A program made the position numbers and the translations under genes. Shown piece by piece: positions 1 to 10,075 of a DNA stretch of 64,000 nucleotides. Origin of the DNA: Bacillaceae bacterium IKA-2. GTDB taxonomy: Bacteria > Bacillota > Bacilli > Bacillales > Anaerobacillaceae. Where the stretch lies: positions 2,666,001 to 2,730,000 of the forward strand of contig CP134492.1 of assembly GCA_031761875.1 (NCBI GenBank), written 5' to 3'. The first letter of the stretch is position 1. Every line of letters begins with the position of its first letter. Under the pieces are notes generated by a model. It made no database searches, was not told the origin of the DNA, and saw nothing but the letters and a program-made list of their open reading frames with translations.

Positions 1-255
1 CAATAATAATTTATCTGCTAATGGATCTAAAAATTTCCCGAAATTTGTTACTAAATTGTATTTTCTCGCATAATAACCGTCTAGCCAATCGGTACTAGCC
101 GCGAGAATAAACATTAATGCCCCAAAAAAATGGGCCAAAGGTAATTGATAATCGAAAATAAATAAGCTCCCTAAATCGATTGGCGCTAGGAAAAAAATTA
201 AAAATAGGGGAATAAGAAGAATTCTTGAAATTGTAATTTTATTCGGTATGTTCAC
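1..255 (-). CDS. pgsA: CDP-diacylglycerol-glycerol-3-phosphate 3-phosphatidyltransferase (PgsA), 5' part
   Basis: Only the first 85 codons are in the window; the gene continues past position 1. PgsA is a membrane enzyme that makes phosphatidylglycerol-phosphate from CDP-diacylglycerol and glycerol-3-phosphate. The translation begins MNIPNKITISRILLIP, followed by hydrophobic segments and the start of the CDP-alcohol phosphatidyltransferase signature (STDWLDGYYARK, then FGKFLDPLADK). The start is GTG at 255, six bases after GGGAGG. The ATG two bases upstream is followed at once by a stop, so it is not used. In Bacillus pgsA follows ymfM; here yajQ lies between them. Confidence 0.9.
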   Translation of the reverse strand, partial: MNIPNKITISRILLIPLFLIFFLAPIDLGSLFIFDYQLPLAHFFGALMFILAASTDWLDGYYARKYNLVTNFGKFLDPLADKLLL

Positions 256-329
256 ATGTATCCTCCCTATCTAACTGAATAAAACCTTACTTACTAGAAT
301 GAAATTGATAATACCAAAAACTAGCCACA

Positions 330-350
330 TCAAGTTACCAAGTAACTTGA
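330..350 (-). terminator. Possible terminator after yajQ
   Basis: A 9-bp perfect stem (TCAAGTTAC/GTAACTTGA) with a 3-nt loop lies between the yajQ stop and pgsA. It has no clear T-run, so termination is only possible. Part of the same sequence (CAAGTTACC) recurs near 360. Confidence 0.35.
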
Positions 351-425
351 ATCACTAACAAGTTACCTAGTGGCGCAGAATCTGTACTATGAAATTCATT
401 CACTTATCTAAAGAATAGATAGCTA

Positions 426-920
426 TTATCTCATATTTACATACTGAACTGGGAAATCTAAATCTAATTCCTTAACTAGTTGAATAACCGATTGTAAGTC
501 ATCAATACTTTTTGCAGTTACTCGAATCTGCTCATCCTGAATTTGTACTTTTATCTTTAACTTAGCATCACGAATCGCAACAGTAATTTTTTTTGCGCGA
601 TCAGAACTTATCCCGGCAACAAGCGTGATTACTTGCCGGACTGTGCCACCAGAAGCCTGCTCAACTTTTCCGAAATCCATTATTTTTTGAGATAAATCCC
701 GTTTAATAAATTTTATTTGCAAAATATCAATAACGCTTTCTAGTTTATAATCATCGTCAGAAGTGATTGTAATTTGGTGATCACCACTACGTTCAATGTT
801 ACTTTTTGAATTTTTAAAATCATAACGTGTTTTTATTTCTTTTAACGCCTGGGCAATCGCATTATCAACTTCTTGCATTTTCACTTCAGAAACGATATCA
901 AAAAAGTGTTCTTTTGCCAT
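426..920 (-). CDS. yajQ: YajQ family nucleotide-binding protein
   Basis: A 164-residue protein of the YajQ family (DUF520), the usual family length. Members bind RNA or nucleotides, and some bind cyclic-di-GMP. The role in Bacilli is poorly defined. The start [13 protein letters not shown] and the pattern around KTRYDFKNS are typical. The reading frame is open further upstream, but the family start is the last of four tandem ATG codons. GAGAGG directly abuts the first ATG, so the third or fourth (923 or 920) has the best spacing. The gene stands alone between the ymfM terminator and pgsA. Family assignment is firm; function in this organism is inferred. Confidence 0.9.
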   Translation of the reverse strand: MAKEHFFDIVSEVKMQEVDNAIAQALKEIKTRYDFKNSKSNIERSGDHQITITSDDDYKLESVIDILQIKFIKRDLSQKIMDFGKVEQASGGTVRQVITLVAGISSDRAKKITVAIRDAKLKIKVQIQDEQIRVTAKSIDDLQSVIQLVKELDLDFPVQYVNMR

Positions 921-979
921 CATCATCATCCTCTCATTAAGCATACTAGTAATGCATGTTCTTTTTGCAACCTTAAATA

Positions 980-1009
980 ATTTTATCACATTACACTTTC
1001 AATGTGTAA
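980..1009 (-). promoter_or_regulatory. Candidate sigma-A promoter for yajQ
   Basis: An extended -10 (TGA-TAAAAT, 980-985) lies 18 bp after a poor -35 (TTACAC, 1004-1009). It sits just downstream of the ymfM terminator, which leaves yajQ in need of its own promoter. Confidence 0.4.
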
Positions 1010-1016
1010 TCCTAAC

Positions 1017-1057
1017 GTGTTAAAAAGAGTCATCGACGCGATGACTCTTTTTAACAC
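1017..1057 (-). terminator. Strong hairpin terminator after ymfM
   Basis: A perfect 19-bp stem with a 3-nt loop (ACG) begins 17 bp after the ymfM stop. A T-rich tract is built into the stem (GACTCTTTTTAACAC). It closes the ymfC/ymfF-to-ymfM gene group. Confidence 0.85.
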
Positions 1058-1073
1058 AAAAAATTAAATTCAT

Positions 1074-1943
1074 TTATTGATCAGCACTTTCCTGAATGAA
1101 ATGAAACGTTACTTTTTGATGGACAATATCTAAAGGAAACTCAAAAGGCTCTTCATTTATAAACAGTTTCACATTATTTGATGCACCAAAGTTAAACTGA
1201 ATTGTTTCCTCTTCTGAAAAATCAAACTTTAAAGTCTTACCACCATCTTCAGTAAGTGCATGAAACGTTTTTCCTTTACGATTATCAATTTCTACATAAC
1301 TCTTGCCCACAAGATCAATCTTAAATTTGAACTCCTTAGCGTTGATCAAGTTATATATCGTTTCCTTACCTTTTGTTTCGACAACTTCAACTTCTTGATT
1401 GACTTCCTCTTCTTCTTCTTCTATTATTTCTTCTTCAATTTCAATTGCCTCCTCACCACCTTTTGCTGGTTGAAGAGCATCATCATTTCTCCCACCTTCA
1501 ACGGAAGGTGAATGGGGTTGTTCATATTCAGTTGCTTCGTCTCTAGCTGAGTCATCCTGGAGGTAGAACCATGCCCCAATAAAAATCGAAATAATAAAAA
1601 CTACTACAATTACTAATGGGAGTACTGCTAAAAATCGAAGGGTTTTTTTTGTACCTCTTTTCTTTTTTTGCTGCACACGTGCTGGAATTTCCTCGACTCG
1701 CTTATTTATAGTTGGAAGTTCGCTTGCATGCTCTTCAAAAAGAATATCTGGATCGATCCCAACTGCATCAGCATAACTCTTTACAAACCCTCTTGCGTAA
1801 AAGGTTCCTGGCAATATATCTAGATTGCCTTCTTCAATTGCTTGTAAGTAACGTTTTTGTATTTTTGTAATACTTTGAAGTTCCTCTAGCGATATATTTT
1901 TTTCTGCCCTTGCATTTTTCAGCCGAAGCCCTAATTCTGACAA
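1074..1943 (-). CDS. ymfM: RodZ-like HTH membrane protein YmfM
   Basis: A protein of about 289 residues with the RodZ/YmfM layout. An N-terminal cro-type helix-turn-helix (HTH_25, residues 1-70; ITKIQKRYLQAIEEG, PGTFYARGFVKSYA) is followed by a basic stretch, one transmembrane helix (about 105-125), a very acidic linker with runs of Glu, and a C-terminal beta domain (DUF4115-like). RodZ proteins link MreB-type cell-shape machinery to the membrane. I take TTG at 1943 as the start because AGGTG lies six bases before it and the protein then begins MSELGLRLK like its relatives; GTG at 1952 is the alternative. It is the last gene of the ymf group. Confidence 0.88.
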   Translation of the reverse strand: MSELGLRLKNARAEKNISLEELQSITKIQKRYLQAIEEGNLDILPGTFYARGFVKSYADAVGIDPDILFEEHASELPTINKRVEEIPARVQQKKKRGTKKTLRFLAVLPLVIVVVFIISIFIGAWFYLQDDSARDEATEYEQPHSPSVEGGRNDDALQPAKGGEEAIEIEEEIIEEEEEEVNQEVEVVETKGKETIYNLINAKEFKFKIDLVGKSYVEIDNRKGKTFHALTEDGGKTLKFDFSEEETIQFNFGASNNVKLFINEEPFEFPLDIVHQKVTFHFIQESADQ

Positions 1944-1961
1944 TACTAACACCTACTAACT

Positions 1962-2735
1962 TTAACTAATATCAAATGAAGAAAAACCTGAGTCTATAAC
2001 TTCATAAGTAATCATTTCATCATGAGTATTTCTTAGCTCTATTATGTAATCAAAGTCATCTAACGTATATTCTGTTTCTCTTACAAAAATATCTGGATGT
2101 TCAATGACTTTTGTAGAACCAATCCTCATTATTTCGTCAACGAGCGTACGATGTTTTTCTGTTGCTCGCATCGTTGTCACAATACCATCAATGATATAGA
2201 TATTATTTTCAGTAAACTCATCATCTGCTAAGTGACTTCGAATCGTTTGCCTGAGTAATGTCGATGAAATAAAAGACCAGCGTTTATTAGCACAAACACT
2301 TGCAGCAACAATTGATTCTGTTTTACCCACTCTAGGCATTCCACGGATACCTATCAGTTTGTTGCCTTCCTTTTTGAAAAGCTCAGCCATAAAATCAACA
2401 AGTATTCCAAGCTCAGCGCGAACAAATCGAAAAACCTTTTTTTCGTCTTCATCACGTTCAATAAAATGACCATGCCTCACTGCTAGACGGTCACGAAGCT
2501 TTGGTTCCCTTACTTTCGTAACAGAAATATTGTCCATCGTATTTAAAATATTTGTAAGGCGCTCTATTTGTTCGTCATCTTCACTACGGATTAGCATTCC
2601 CCTCCGCATATGATCAACACCATTAATCGTTACGATATTGATTGATAACATCCCAAGGAGCGTTGCAATATCACCTAGTAAACCCGGTCTATTTTTATGT
2701 ATTTGATATTCTAAATACCATTCCTTCTTCTCCAT
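1962..2735 (-). CDS. ymfK: YmfK, DUF3388 protein with ACT-like N-terminus
   Basis: A 257-residue protein matching the Bacillus YmfK family (DUF3388) in length and position, between ymfJ and ymfM. The first 75 residues (EWYLEYQIHKNRPGLLGDIATLLGM) look like an ACT regulatory domain. The middle holds a Walker-A-like GMPRVGKTES, so nucleotide binding is plausible. No reaction is established. The motif and the gene order support the family call; function is unknown. Confidence 0.85.
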   Translation of the reverse strand: MEKKEWYLEYQIHKNRPGLLGDIATLLGMLSINIVTINGVDHMRRGMLIRSEDDEQIERLTNILNTMDNISVTKVREPKLRDRLAVRHGHFIERDEDEKKVFRFVRAELGILVDFMAELFKKEGNKLIGIRGMPRVGKTESIVAASVCANKRWSFISSTLLRQTIRSHLADDEFTENNIYIIDGIVTTMRATEKHRTLVDEIMRIGSTKVIEHPDIFVRETEYTLDDFDYIIELRNTHDEMITYEVIDSGFSSFDIS

Positions 2736-2895
2736 TGTTCAGCTCCTTTCTTTAAAACCAAAAAAAACTTTTTTTCTTTCATTTCTATCATAATCCTTTT
2801 TTTTCTTGAAAGAAAGTGATATTTATACGATAAGCAAGATAACTTCAGTAATTTTTTCTTTCATTTACTTAAAAAGACTCTTATGTAAGAAAAAA

Positions 2896-2923
2896 TGGGT
2901 GTTGCAAGTACATGCAACACCCA
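2896..2923 (-). terminator. Terminator after ymfJ
   Basis: An 11-bp perfect stem (TGGGTGTTGCA/TGCAACACCCA) with a 6-nt loop is followed on the minus strand by TTTTTC. It separates ymfJ from ymfK, about 12 bp after the ymfJ stop. Confidence 0.85.
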
Positions 2924-2934
2924 AACATTGATAC

Positions 2935-3180
2935 TTAATTATTGACTAGCTTAACCATCATATTTGCAATAGCATGTTGCTCCTCTTCTGAAGCAACATT
3001 CCAAAGGTCTAATAAGACTCGTTCTTGATCATTTTTTGGTTCTACTTGCTTTGACAAGTATTCTCCCACTTGGTAAGCAACATCATTGACAACCTGTTGA
3101 TCCATACCGTCTTGTTCCGCTTGTTGCAAGCGATCTCCTAAAAAGTCTTTCCATTGGTTCCAATTATCTAATACAGACAT
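2935..3180 (-). CDS. ymfJ: YmfJ, DUF3243 small protein
   Basis: An 81-residue acidic soluble protein (MSVLDNWNQWKDFLGDRL) of the DUF3243/YmfJ family, as long as its Bacillus relatives. AAGGAGG lies about six bases before the ATG. It has no membrane segment or catalytic motif that I recognise. It sits between ymfI and ymfK as in Bacillus subtilis and is followed by its own terminator. Function unknown. Confidence 0.88.
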   Translation of the reverse strand: MSVLDNWNQWKDFLGDRLQQAEQDGMDQQVVNDVAYQVGEYLSKQVEPKNDQERVLLDLWNVASEEEQHAIANMMVKLVNN

Positions 3181-3271
3181 TATTGTCCCTCCTTAAATTG
3201 TACTTCGTGATTATTTTGTCAAATGAGGGACAAAATTATGCGTCCTTAAGTTTTTTTTATAAATTAGTCAT

Positions 3272-3988
3272 TTAACAATGCCACCCACCATTTATACTGA
3301 TAATTTGGCCATTAATATATGTGGACTTATTCGAAACAAGAAAAGTCACCAAATCAGCTACTTCTTTTGCTTCACCAAGCCTCTGCATCGGAATTTCTTG
3401 ACACAATTCCAATAGTTCTTGATTAGAAAAATTAGCTAACATATTTGTATCAATGGCACCTGGAGCTACACCATTTACGCGAATTCCACTAGGTGCTACT
3501 TCCTTAGCAAGAGCTTTTACAAAAGTATTTAAGCCGCCTTTTACCATCGAATACAAAACTTCACATGATGCTCCTGTTAATCCCCAAATAGAGGATATCG
3601 CAACTATATTGCCTGCTTTATTTTTGATCATCGCCGGGAGCAATGCCTTTGTTAGTAAAAAAGGACTTGTAATATGAAGCTGGACCATTTCCTCAACCTG
3701 ATTTTCAGTCATATCCGTTATTAACCCAACGTAACTTGTGCCACTATTTAAAATAAGGCAATCAATTGGATGATGAATGCTGTTGAGCATTTCAGTATGT
3801 CCGGTCTTATTTGACAAATCTGCTTTCACTTTCCAAGTTTCGATATTTTTTAACTTTACCATCAACTGATCAATGGCTTCTTCATTTTCATGATAATGCA
3901 AGTACAAGCAATAACCTTCTTTTCCTAAGGCTAGCGCAATTTCACGACCGATCCCTCCACTTGCACCTGTAATTAACGCATACTTCAA
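3272..3988 (-). CDS. ymfI: YmfI, short-chain dehydrogenase/reductase
   Basis: A 238-residue classical SDR, similar to 3-oxoacyl-ACP reductases. Visible motifs are the N-terminal TGASGGIG nucleotide-binding loop (residues 7-14), the NSG variant of NNAG, catalytic Ser in AISSIWG, and YSMVKGG (Tyr-x3-Lys). The end (YINGQIISINGGWHC) is typical of FabG-like enzymes. The true substrate is unknown. The start overlaps the end of ymfH by 4 bp, so the two are translationally coupled. Confidence 0.88.
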   Translation of the reverse strand: MKYALITGASGGIGREIALALGKEGYCLYLHYHENEEAIDQLMVKLKNIETWKVKADLSNKTGHTEMLNSIHHPIDCLILNSGTSYVGLITDMTENQVEEMVQLHITSPFLLTKALLPAMIKNKAGNIVAISSIWGLTGASCEVLYSMVKGGLNTFVKALAKEVAPSGIRVNGVAPGAIDTNMLANFSNQELLELCQEIPMQRLGEAKEVADLVTFLVSNKSTYINGQIISINGGWHC

Positions 3989-5277
3989 TTTTTTCCTTTC
4001 GGGACAACTTGACAGATTGTAAACATGTCTGGATCAAAGTGATCTTTCATTTTTTGTTCAAGTTCGTCTTTTTTCAAACTTTCAAGTGTTTCGACAACAT
4101 CAAATAAATTCATATCGTTGAATTGATACCTTGTAAATTGATTGGCAATATATTCAGGTGAGTTAACTGCTCTCATAAATGCACCAATTTTTTTCTTGAT
4201 AATACTCTTAACGGCTTTGTCTTCTAAAGGTGTCTGAATAAACGAGCTAATCATCTCTTCAAGCGTCTCTACTAATTGGTCTGGATTTTTTGTGTCTCCA
4301 CCGATAATCGAAAAGCCAAAGCCCATTTCTGCTGAATAATCAAAGGAAAAAGAATTGTCTATTAGACCTTCATGATAAAGGCGCTCATAATTATTAGAAC
4401 TTTGACCCAACATTAAATCTAAGAGGATATTAATGCTTAATTCATGCTTCAAGAGCTCAACACCCTGTCTTGCTGAATTTTTCTCTTTAAATGCAACTAA
4501 ACATTTCGGTGTATTAACAGACATATTCAGTACCGTTTTCTTTTTGGCAACTTGCTTTGGTTCCTCGTCAAAAATCCGTTTAATGATTTCCATTTCTTTA
4601 AACGTCTTTTTATCTTGATTCGTTTTGACAAGCTTTATAATTTCATCAGGTTGTAAGGAACCGATGACAAATAAAACCATATTTTTCGGATGATAAAATG
4701 TTTCATAACATTTATAAAGTAGATCTTTGGTAATTTTATCAATTGATTCAACCGTTCCAGCGATATCAATGCGAACAGGATGATTTTCATACATATTTTC
4801 AATAATACCAAAATAAACGCGCCAATCTGGATTATCATCATACATAGTAATTTCCTGCCCGATAATACCCTTTTCTTTTTCGACACTTTTTTCTGTAAAA
4901 TAAGGGTGTTGGACAAAATCAAGCAAGGTTTCTAAGTTTTTATCCACTTCAGAAGTACTCGAAAACAAATAAGCCGTTCTCGTAAAGCTCGTAAATGCAT
5001 TAGCAGAAGCCCCTTGCTTACTAAAAAGCTGGAACACATCACCATCTTCATCTTCAAACATTTTATGCTCCAAAAAATGAGCAATACCATCAGGTACTTT
5101 TAATGGTTCACCTCCGTCTAGAGGGATAAAATGATTATCAATTGAGCCATATTTAGTTGTAAATGTAGCATAAGTTTTATTAAAGCCTTGTTTAGGTAAA
5201 ATATATACCTCTAATCCATTTGCCAATGTTTCGTGATATAATTTTTCATTTAGTTGCTCAAAAACAATTTCTTTCAT
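3985..5277 (-). CDS. ymfH: YmfH, M16 zinc peptidase
   Basis: A 430-residue M16 (pitrilysin/insulinase) family protein. The inverted zinc site is present as HFLEHKMF near residue 69, with the downstream Glu region and the usual two-domain layout, so it is probably catalytic. It lies directly behind ymfF (1 bp apart), which lacks the zinc site; such pairs often form one catalytic and one structural subunit. The substrate is unknown; roles in peptide processing are inferred from the family. Confidence 0.88.
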   Translation of the reverse strand: MKEIVFEQLNEKLYHETLANGLEVYILPKQGFNKTYATFTTKYGSIDNHFIPLDGGEPLKVPDGIAHFLEHKMFEDEDGDVFQLFSKQGASANAFTSFTRTAYLFSSTSEVDKNLETLLDFVQHPYFTEKSVEKEKGIIGQEITMYDDNPDWRVYFGIIENMYENHPVRIDIAGTVESIDKITKDLLYKCYETFYHPKNMVLFVIGSLQPDEIIKLVKTNQDKKTFKEMEIIKRIFDEEPKQVAKKKTVLNMSVNTPKCLVAFKEKNSARQGVELLKHELSINILLDLMLGQSSNNYERLYHEGLIDNSFSFDYSAEMGFGFSIIGGDTKNPDQLVETLEEMISSFIQTPLEDKAVKSIIKKKIGAFMRAVNSPEYIANQFTRYQFNDMNLFDVVETLESLKKDELEQKMKDHFDPDMFTICQVVPKGKN

Positions 5278-6573
5278 CTACTTTTCCTCCTTTCCAGTTA
5301 AAAAATAAATCGTATCTAAGTGAACATTACGTCCAACATTGATAATATCTTCCTTTGTAACGCTTTCAATTCCAAAAATCCAATCTTCAATTGACCTTAC
5401 CTTATTGGCGACTGCATTATGATATAACAATTCAACGTATCCTTTTGCTGCATCCACTGTTTCCAAAACTTGATTTTTTAAAACAGCTTTTGTTTGCTCG
5501 ATTTCACTATCTGAAAAATCACCATTTTGCATACTTTTAAGCTGTTCTTTAATAATCTTCACTGCCTGATCATAATTTTTAAATTCAATCCCCGACATAA
5601 CCATCAATAAACCTTTATGACTTTCATAGCGGGATGCTGCATAATAAGCTAAGCTTGCTTTTTCACGAACATTAATAAACAGCTTCGAGTGTGAAAAACC
5701 ACCGAATAATCCATTAAACATTTGCATCGCAAAATAATTCTCACTCTGAAATGTCGTACTAGTTCGAAAACCGATATGCAGCTTACCTCGTTTAATATCC
5801 TGCTCTTCAAATACGACTTTTTCTTTTTTAACGACTTTAGTTTCAGTTGATCCTTTTTGTTGGTCATCAATTACTTGAGATGTTTGGGCCGCTAGTGAAA
5901 AGTTAGTTTTAACAATTTTTTCAATTTCATTGCTATTAACATCGCCAACTACATATAAATCATATAAATCATTTGCTAAGATTTCCTTATATTGCTGATA
6001 AAGTTCTTGTGGCGTTACAGATTCAATTTCCTCCTCATAGCCCCAAACATTAATTCCGTATCGTTCATCTTTGCACATTTCCTCAGTTATTCGCATATTT
6101 GCATAACGCATCTTGTCATCAAAAATTGATTCAATCCGTTGCTTTAAATTACGTTTTTCGTTATCCACGATCGTACTTTGAAAAACACCATTTTCTGTAA
6201 TCGGCTTTAGAATAATTTCCGCTAATAGCTTTATTGCTTCTTCTAGCAAAGGTGTTTTATCTTTTAAGTACTTTTCATTAGCAATATCCATACGAAAAGA
6301 TAGGATTTGATTTTCACCTTTTTTACTCACATCAACAGAGAGACTTGCACCATATAACTCATCTAAATAACTTCTTATTTCTTGTCTAGACGTAAATTGC
6401 TCAGTACCACTCTGTAATACATATGGGAGCAATGCCCGCTTTGTAACCGTGTTTTTTCTAAGCGGGGCTCTTATATGTAAGACAATTGTATTAGTTTTAT
6501 ATTTATCTGTTTCGATAACGTGAAGATTAATTCGATCAACCTTAATATCCCGTACACTTGTGTTCAAATTCAT
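5278..6573 (-). CDS. ymfF: YmfF, M16 family protein without zinc motif
   Basis: A 431-residue M16-family protein. Where catalytic members have HxxEH, this one reads LPYVLQSGTEQF, so it is predicted to be the non-catalytic partner of YmfH. The C-terminal M16 domain is well preserved (FRTSTTFQSENYFAM, GGFSHSKLF, REKASLAYYA). It is first in the ymfF-H-I group, separated from ymfC by a 320-bp repeat-rich gap. Confidence 0.87.
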   Translation of the reverse strand: MNLNTSVRDIKVDRINLHVIETDKYKTNTIVLHIRAPLRKNTVTKRALLPYVLQSGTEQFTSRQEIRSYLDELYGASLSVDVSKKGENQILSFRMDIANEKYLKDKTPLLEEAIKLLAEIILKPITENGVFQSTIVDNEKRNLKQRIESIFDDKMRYANMRITEEMCKDERYGINVWGYEEEIESVTPQELYQQYKEILANDLYDLYVVGDVNSNEIEKIVKTNFSLAAQTSQVIDDQQKGSTETKVVKKEKVVFEEQDIKRGKLHIGFRTSTTFQSENYFAMQMFNGLFGGFSHSKLFINVREKASLAYYAASRYESHKGLLMVMSGIEFKNYDQAVKIIKEQLKSMQNGDFSDSEIEQTKAVLKNQVLETVDAAKGYVELLYHNAVANKVRSIEDWIFGIESVTKEDIINVGRNVHLDTIYFLTGKEEK

Positions 6574-6599
6574 TTTTCCTTCACTCCTTTTTTCATTTA

Positions 6600-6772
6600 A
6601 TTGATGGCCTTCCAGTGCTTGTCGTGGCTACCAAGGCGCTTGCGCTTTTCTTTGTCTAGCTCCAGCGCCTAGCCTCTCGATCACTTCAGGCCGTCAATAG
6701 CGGACAAAGTTCGGTCCGCTATTGATGGCCTTCCAGTGCTTGTCGTGGCTACCAAGGCGCTTGCGCTTTTCT
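6600..6772. repeat. Direct 52-bp duplication with internal palindrome
   Basis: Two identical 52-bp copies (6600-6651 and 6721-6772; each starts ATTGATGGCC and ends GCGCTTTTCT) are 121 bp apart. The segment between them forms a hairpin with the second copy: CAATAGCGGAC pairs with GTCCGCTATTG. The tract fills most of the gap between ymfF and ymfC. A 25-bp inverted fragment recurs at 32210-32234 and a degenerate one near 37680. It looks like a dispersed intergenic repeat of a type common in Bacillus. Confidence 0.8.
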
Positions 6773-6806
6773 AATTATACCCTTTATACTTTCCAATCTG
6801 CAAAAA

Positions 6807-6829
6807 AGAGACCCATTTTATGGATCTCT
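6807..6829 (-). terminator. Terminator after ymfC
   Basis: The stem AGAGACCCAT/ATGGATCTCT (one mismatch) has a 3-nt loop and is followed by TTTTTG on the minus strand. It lies 66 bp after the ymfC stop. Confidence 0.6.
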
Positions 6830-6894
6830 AATTTTTGAACTTCCTCTTTTAAGTTTATCCTGCTATGTCTAGTACTATGAGTTAACAATTATCT

Positions 6895-7614
6895 TCACGC
6901 TCGTTTTCGTAAGACGCGAAACTTAAACTTATCAGCTCGAAAATAATTAACAGAATAAAGAATTGGTCGGTCGGACTCATCGTAATGCAATTGTTTCAAT
7001 AGTAGCAATGCTGTTTCAGGATCGCACTGCAATATTTCAGATACTTTCTCATGATAACCCACTGGTTCTAATTGGGTTATTGCGTATGAAATTCTTGTAC
7101 CTTTTTTTTCTAGCTGTTCAAATATTGATTGGTCATCATGAGACGAGTAATTAGGTGAATATATTTCAGGTATTTTATCTAAACAATAGACAACTGGCTC
7201 ATTATCGGCCGTTCGGACTCGCTCGTTAACGATTAATTGATCCAATTCGTTTAACTTAAATTTATCCCGATCCTCTTCTGAGGCTGAAACAGCATTTGAA
7301 GAAAGAAAAATTGTCCCAGGTTTTTGATTACCCCGTTTAATCATTTCAGTTATACTAAACAACTCTTCAATACCTGAAGTAAATAATGGCTTACTACAAA
7401 TAAATGTCCCAACACCGTGACGCCTTTTAATAATATTCTCTTCTTCTAAAATTCTGAGTGCCTCACGTAAAGTAGCTCGACTGACGCCTAATTGCTTTGA
7501 TAACTCAAATTCGGAAGGAAGTCGCATTCCTGTCTCGTAAATCTCTGTTTCTATATCTAGTTTAATTTTATCAATAACTTGTAAATATAATGGTCGCTGA
7601 TCGGCTTTTATCAC
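6895..7614 (-). CDS. ymfC: GntR/HutC-type transcriptional regulator YmfC
   Basis: A 239-residue GntR-family regulator of the HutC/UTRA subfamily. The N-terminal winged helix is clear ([31 protein letters not shown], about residues 28-58), and the last 150 residues form the ligand-binding UTRA domain. The effector is unknown. It follows spoIIIE by 40 bp, the Bacillus order. Confidence 0.88.
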   Translation of the reverse strand: MIKADQRPLYLQVIDKIKLDIETEIYETGMRLPSEFELSKQLGVSRATLREALRILEEENIIKRRHGVGTFICSKPLFTSGIEELFSITEMIKRGNQKPGTIFLSSNAVSASEEDRDKFKLNELDQLIVNERVRTADNEPVVYCLDKIPEIYSPNYSSHDDQSIFEQLEKKGTRISYAITQLEPVGYHEKVSEILQCDPETALLLLKQLHYDESDRPILYSVNYFRADKFKFRVLRKRA

Positions 7615-7654
7615 AACTTCCCCTCCAATTTACTACGATAATGAGTTAATTTAG

Positions 7655-10003
7655 TTACCCAGAAGAAATATCCTCCTCAGTTTTTTTTGAAACTAAAACT
7701 TCTCTAGGCTTACTTCCTTCGTAGGGTCCGACAATTCCACGGGCTTCTAACTCATCAATCAATCGAGCCGCTCTTGTATAGCCAATTCGAAAACGTCGTT
7801 GCAACATCGATACAGATGCCGTATTCATTTCTACTATTAAATTAACAGCATCATCATATAAATCATCCCCAGATTCACTACTGAGTTGATCTTCTTCCTT
7901 TGACATCATTTCTTCTGCATACTGCGCTTTTTGTTGGGCAATGACAAAGTTTACGATATTTTCAACTTCCTCATCAGAAACAAATGCTCCTTGAACTCGG
8001 ACCGGTTTTGATGCGCCGACAGGTAAAAATAACATGTCCCCTCGGCCTAAAAGCTTTTCTGCTCCACCCGTATCAAGAATCGTCCTTGAATCTGTTTGCG
8101 ATGATACACCAAAAGCAATTCGCGAAGGAATATTGGCTTTAATTACACCTGTAATAACATCTACTGAAGGGCGTTGAGTCGCAATAATTAAATGAATTCC
8201 TGCTGCACGTGCCATTTGCGCAAGTCTCATAATGCAATCTTCAACATCACTAGATGCCACCATCATTAAATCAGCAAGCTCGTCAATAATAACAACAATA
8301 TAGGGTAAATTAGGCTGTTTAGCCTCACTACTTTCATTTTGATTACGGATTAAAGTATTATATCCTTCGATATTTTTTGTTCCCGTATGAGCAAAAAGTT
8401 CATAACGACGTTCCATCTCATTAACTACTTTTTTTAAGGCTTGTGATGCTTTCTTCGGTTCAGTTACAACTGGTGCTAGTAGATGGGGAATACCATTATA
8501 AATATTAAGTTCTACCATTTTCGGATCAATCATGATCATTTTAACTTCGTGAGGTTTTGCCCTCATTAGGATACTAACAATAATTCCATTAATACAAACA
8601 CTTTTCCCACTACCTGTCGCTCCAGCAACGAGTAAATGTGGCATTTTATTTAACTCAGCTAAAATCGGATCTCCGGAAACATCTCTACCCAGTGCAATTA
8701 AAAGCTTAGAAGCTTCTGGCAGACCGCTAGTGGCCTCTAATACCTCTCTTAAGGTTACAATCGCAACTTCTTGATTCGGTACCTCAATTCCAATCGCTGA
8801 TTTGCCAGGAATAGGCGCTTCAATTCGAATATCTTTCGCCGCTAAGGCCAAAGCTAAATCATCAGCAAGATTGACAATTTTACTGACCTTTACACCAACA
8901 CTAGGATAAACTTCATATTTCGTTACTGCGGGACCTAAATGTACTTTTGAAACTTTAGCCTTTACCCCAAAACTTTCTAACGTCTGTTCAAGTTTTTTTG
9001 CATTTGCTGAAATATGTTGTTTTTCTAAAAATTGATTATTTTTCTTTGGGTTATTTAGTAACTCAAGCGTCGGTATTAAATAATTTTTGTTTGTTTCCAC
9101 TGCCACTATTAGCGACGCTTTTCCATCAATACTTGTTTTTATTTTTTCCATAGGAACTGCAACTTCTTCGGATACATTTACAGAAATACTATTTTCTTTA
9201 TCTCCTTGGACTGAACCATAGGCTTTCTTAGTAAAATCATAAATGATCGGTTCAGGTGGATTAGCTGTTTCACCGTTCACATCTTGGTCTTGGTTAATTT
9301 GTCTACTACTGCCTTCTAAATTTTCCTTTTCTTGTAATTTCTGCTGTTTAGCTTCACGTTTAGAAGTAAACTGATCTTTTAAAGTAGCTAGCTCTTGCTT
9401 TATTTTCGTTATGCTACTTGAAAAAAATGATCTGAATTGAGATACAAAATTTGCAATTAAATCAACAAAAGATTTTCCAGTAATTAGAATAAGTGCAGTA
9501 ATAATAATAAAAATCGCAAAAACAACCGTACCACTTGCCGCAAACAAAAAGTGTGAAATGGCAAAACCAATTGCACCAATCATACCTCCACCTAAATCAT
9601 CAATGGTAGTGCCCCCATTAATCTGGAGCCAATATAATTCCCAAGTATTGCGGATAACTGAGCCATCGATAAAATCACCTTGCTTTGAGAAAAGATCAAA
9701 TAATTTAATATGGCTGAGTAAGACCATTGCAAAAACTAATAAATAAATGCCAATAAGCCTTCTTGAAAAAAGGTTAGGCACTTGCCTTTTAATCATTATG
9801 TACAAGGAAAGAATAAATAATCCAATCGTTAATACTACTTGCCACTCACCCAGAAAAAAACGAAACAAATGAGTTAGACCTTGTCCGACACTTCCTAATT
9901 TAGCAAATGCAACTGAAGCTAGTACAATTAGAAATAAACCGATAAGTTCAAACGAAAGTTGCTTTTTCCATTCAACTTTCTTTTGCTTTTTTCTCGTCGC
10001 CAT
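7655..10003 (-). CDS. spoIIIE: DNA translocase FtsK/SpoIIIE
   Basis: A 782-residue FtsK/SpoIIIE ATPase that pumps DNA through the septum, including the chromosome into the forespore. Four to five N-terminal membrane helices span about residues 15-190, followed by a charged linker, the alpha-beta RecA-like motor with Walker A GATGSGKS and Walker [12 protein letters not shown], and a C-terminal gamma winged helix ([19 protein letters not shown]) that reads oriented DNA motifs. I start it at ATG 10003 (MATRKKQKK), seven bases after AGAGG; the frame is open 21 bp further. Length equals B. subtilis SpoIIIE within a few residues. Confidence 0.95.
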   Translation of the reverse strand: MATRKKQKKVEWKKQLSFELIGLFLIVLASVAFAKLGSVGQGLTHLFRFFLGEWQVVLTIGLFILSLYIMIKRQVPNLFSRRLIGIYLLVFAMVLLSHIKLFDLFSKQGDFIDGSVIRNTWELYWLQINGGTTIDDLGGGMIGAIGFAISHFLFAASGTVVFAIFIIITALILITGKSFVDLIANFVSQFRSFFSSSITKIKQELATLKDQFTSKREAKQQKLQEKENLEGSSRQINQDQDVNGETANPPEPIIYDFTKKAYGSVQGDKENSISVNVSEEVAVPMEKIKTSIDGKASLIVAVETNKNYLIPTLELLNNPKKNNQFLEKQHISANAKKLEQTLESFGVKAKVSKVHLGPAVTKYEVYPSVGVKVSKIVNLADDLALALAAKDIRIEAPIPGKSAIGIEVPNQEVAIVTLREVLEATSGLPEASKLLIALGRDVSGDPILAELNKMPHLLVAGATGSGKSVCINGIIVSILMRAKPHEVKMIMIDPKMVELNIYNGIPHLLAPVVTEPKKASQALKKVVNEMERRYELFAHTGTKNIEGYNTLIRNQNESSEAKQPNLPYIVVIIDELADLMMVASSDVEDCIMRLAQMARAAGIHLIIATQRPSVDVITGVIKANIPSRIAFGVSSQTDSRTILDTGGAEKLLGRGDMLFLPVGASKPVRVQGAFVSDEEVENIVNFVIAQQKAQYAEEMMSKEEDQLSSESGDDLYDDAVNLIVEMNTASVSMLQRRFRIGYTRAARLIDELEARGIVGPYEGSKPREVLVSKKTEEDISSG

Positions 10004-10075
10004 CGTTTCACCTCTATTTAGCAAAATCGTAAATTTTCAAGGGGGAAACTAGTTCATGCAACTAATGAAGAATGA

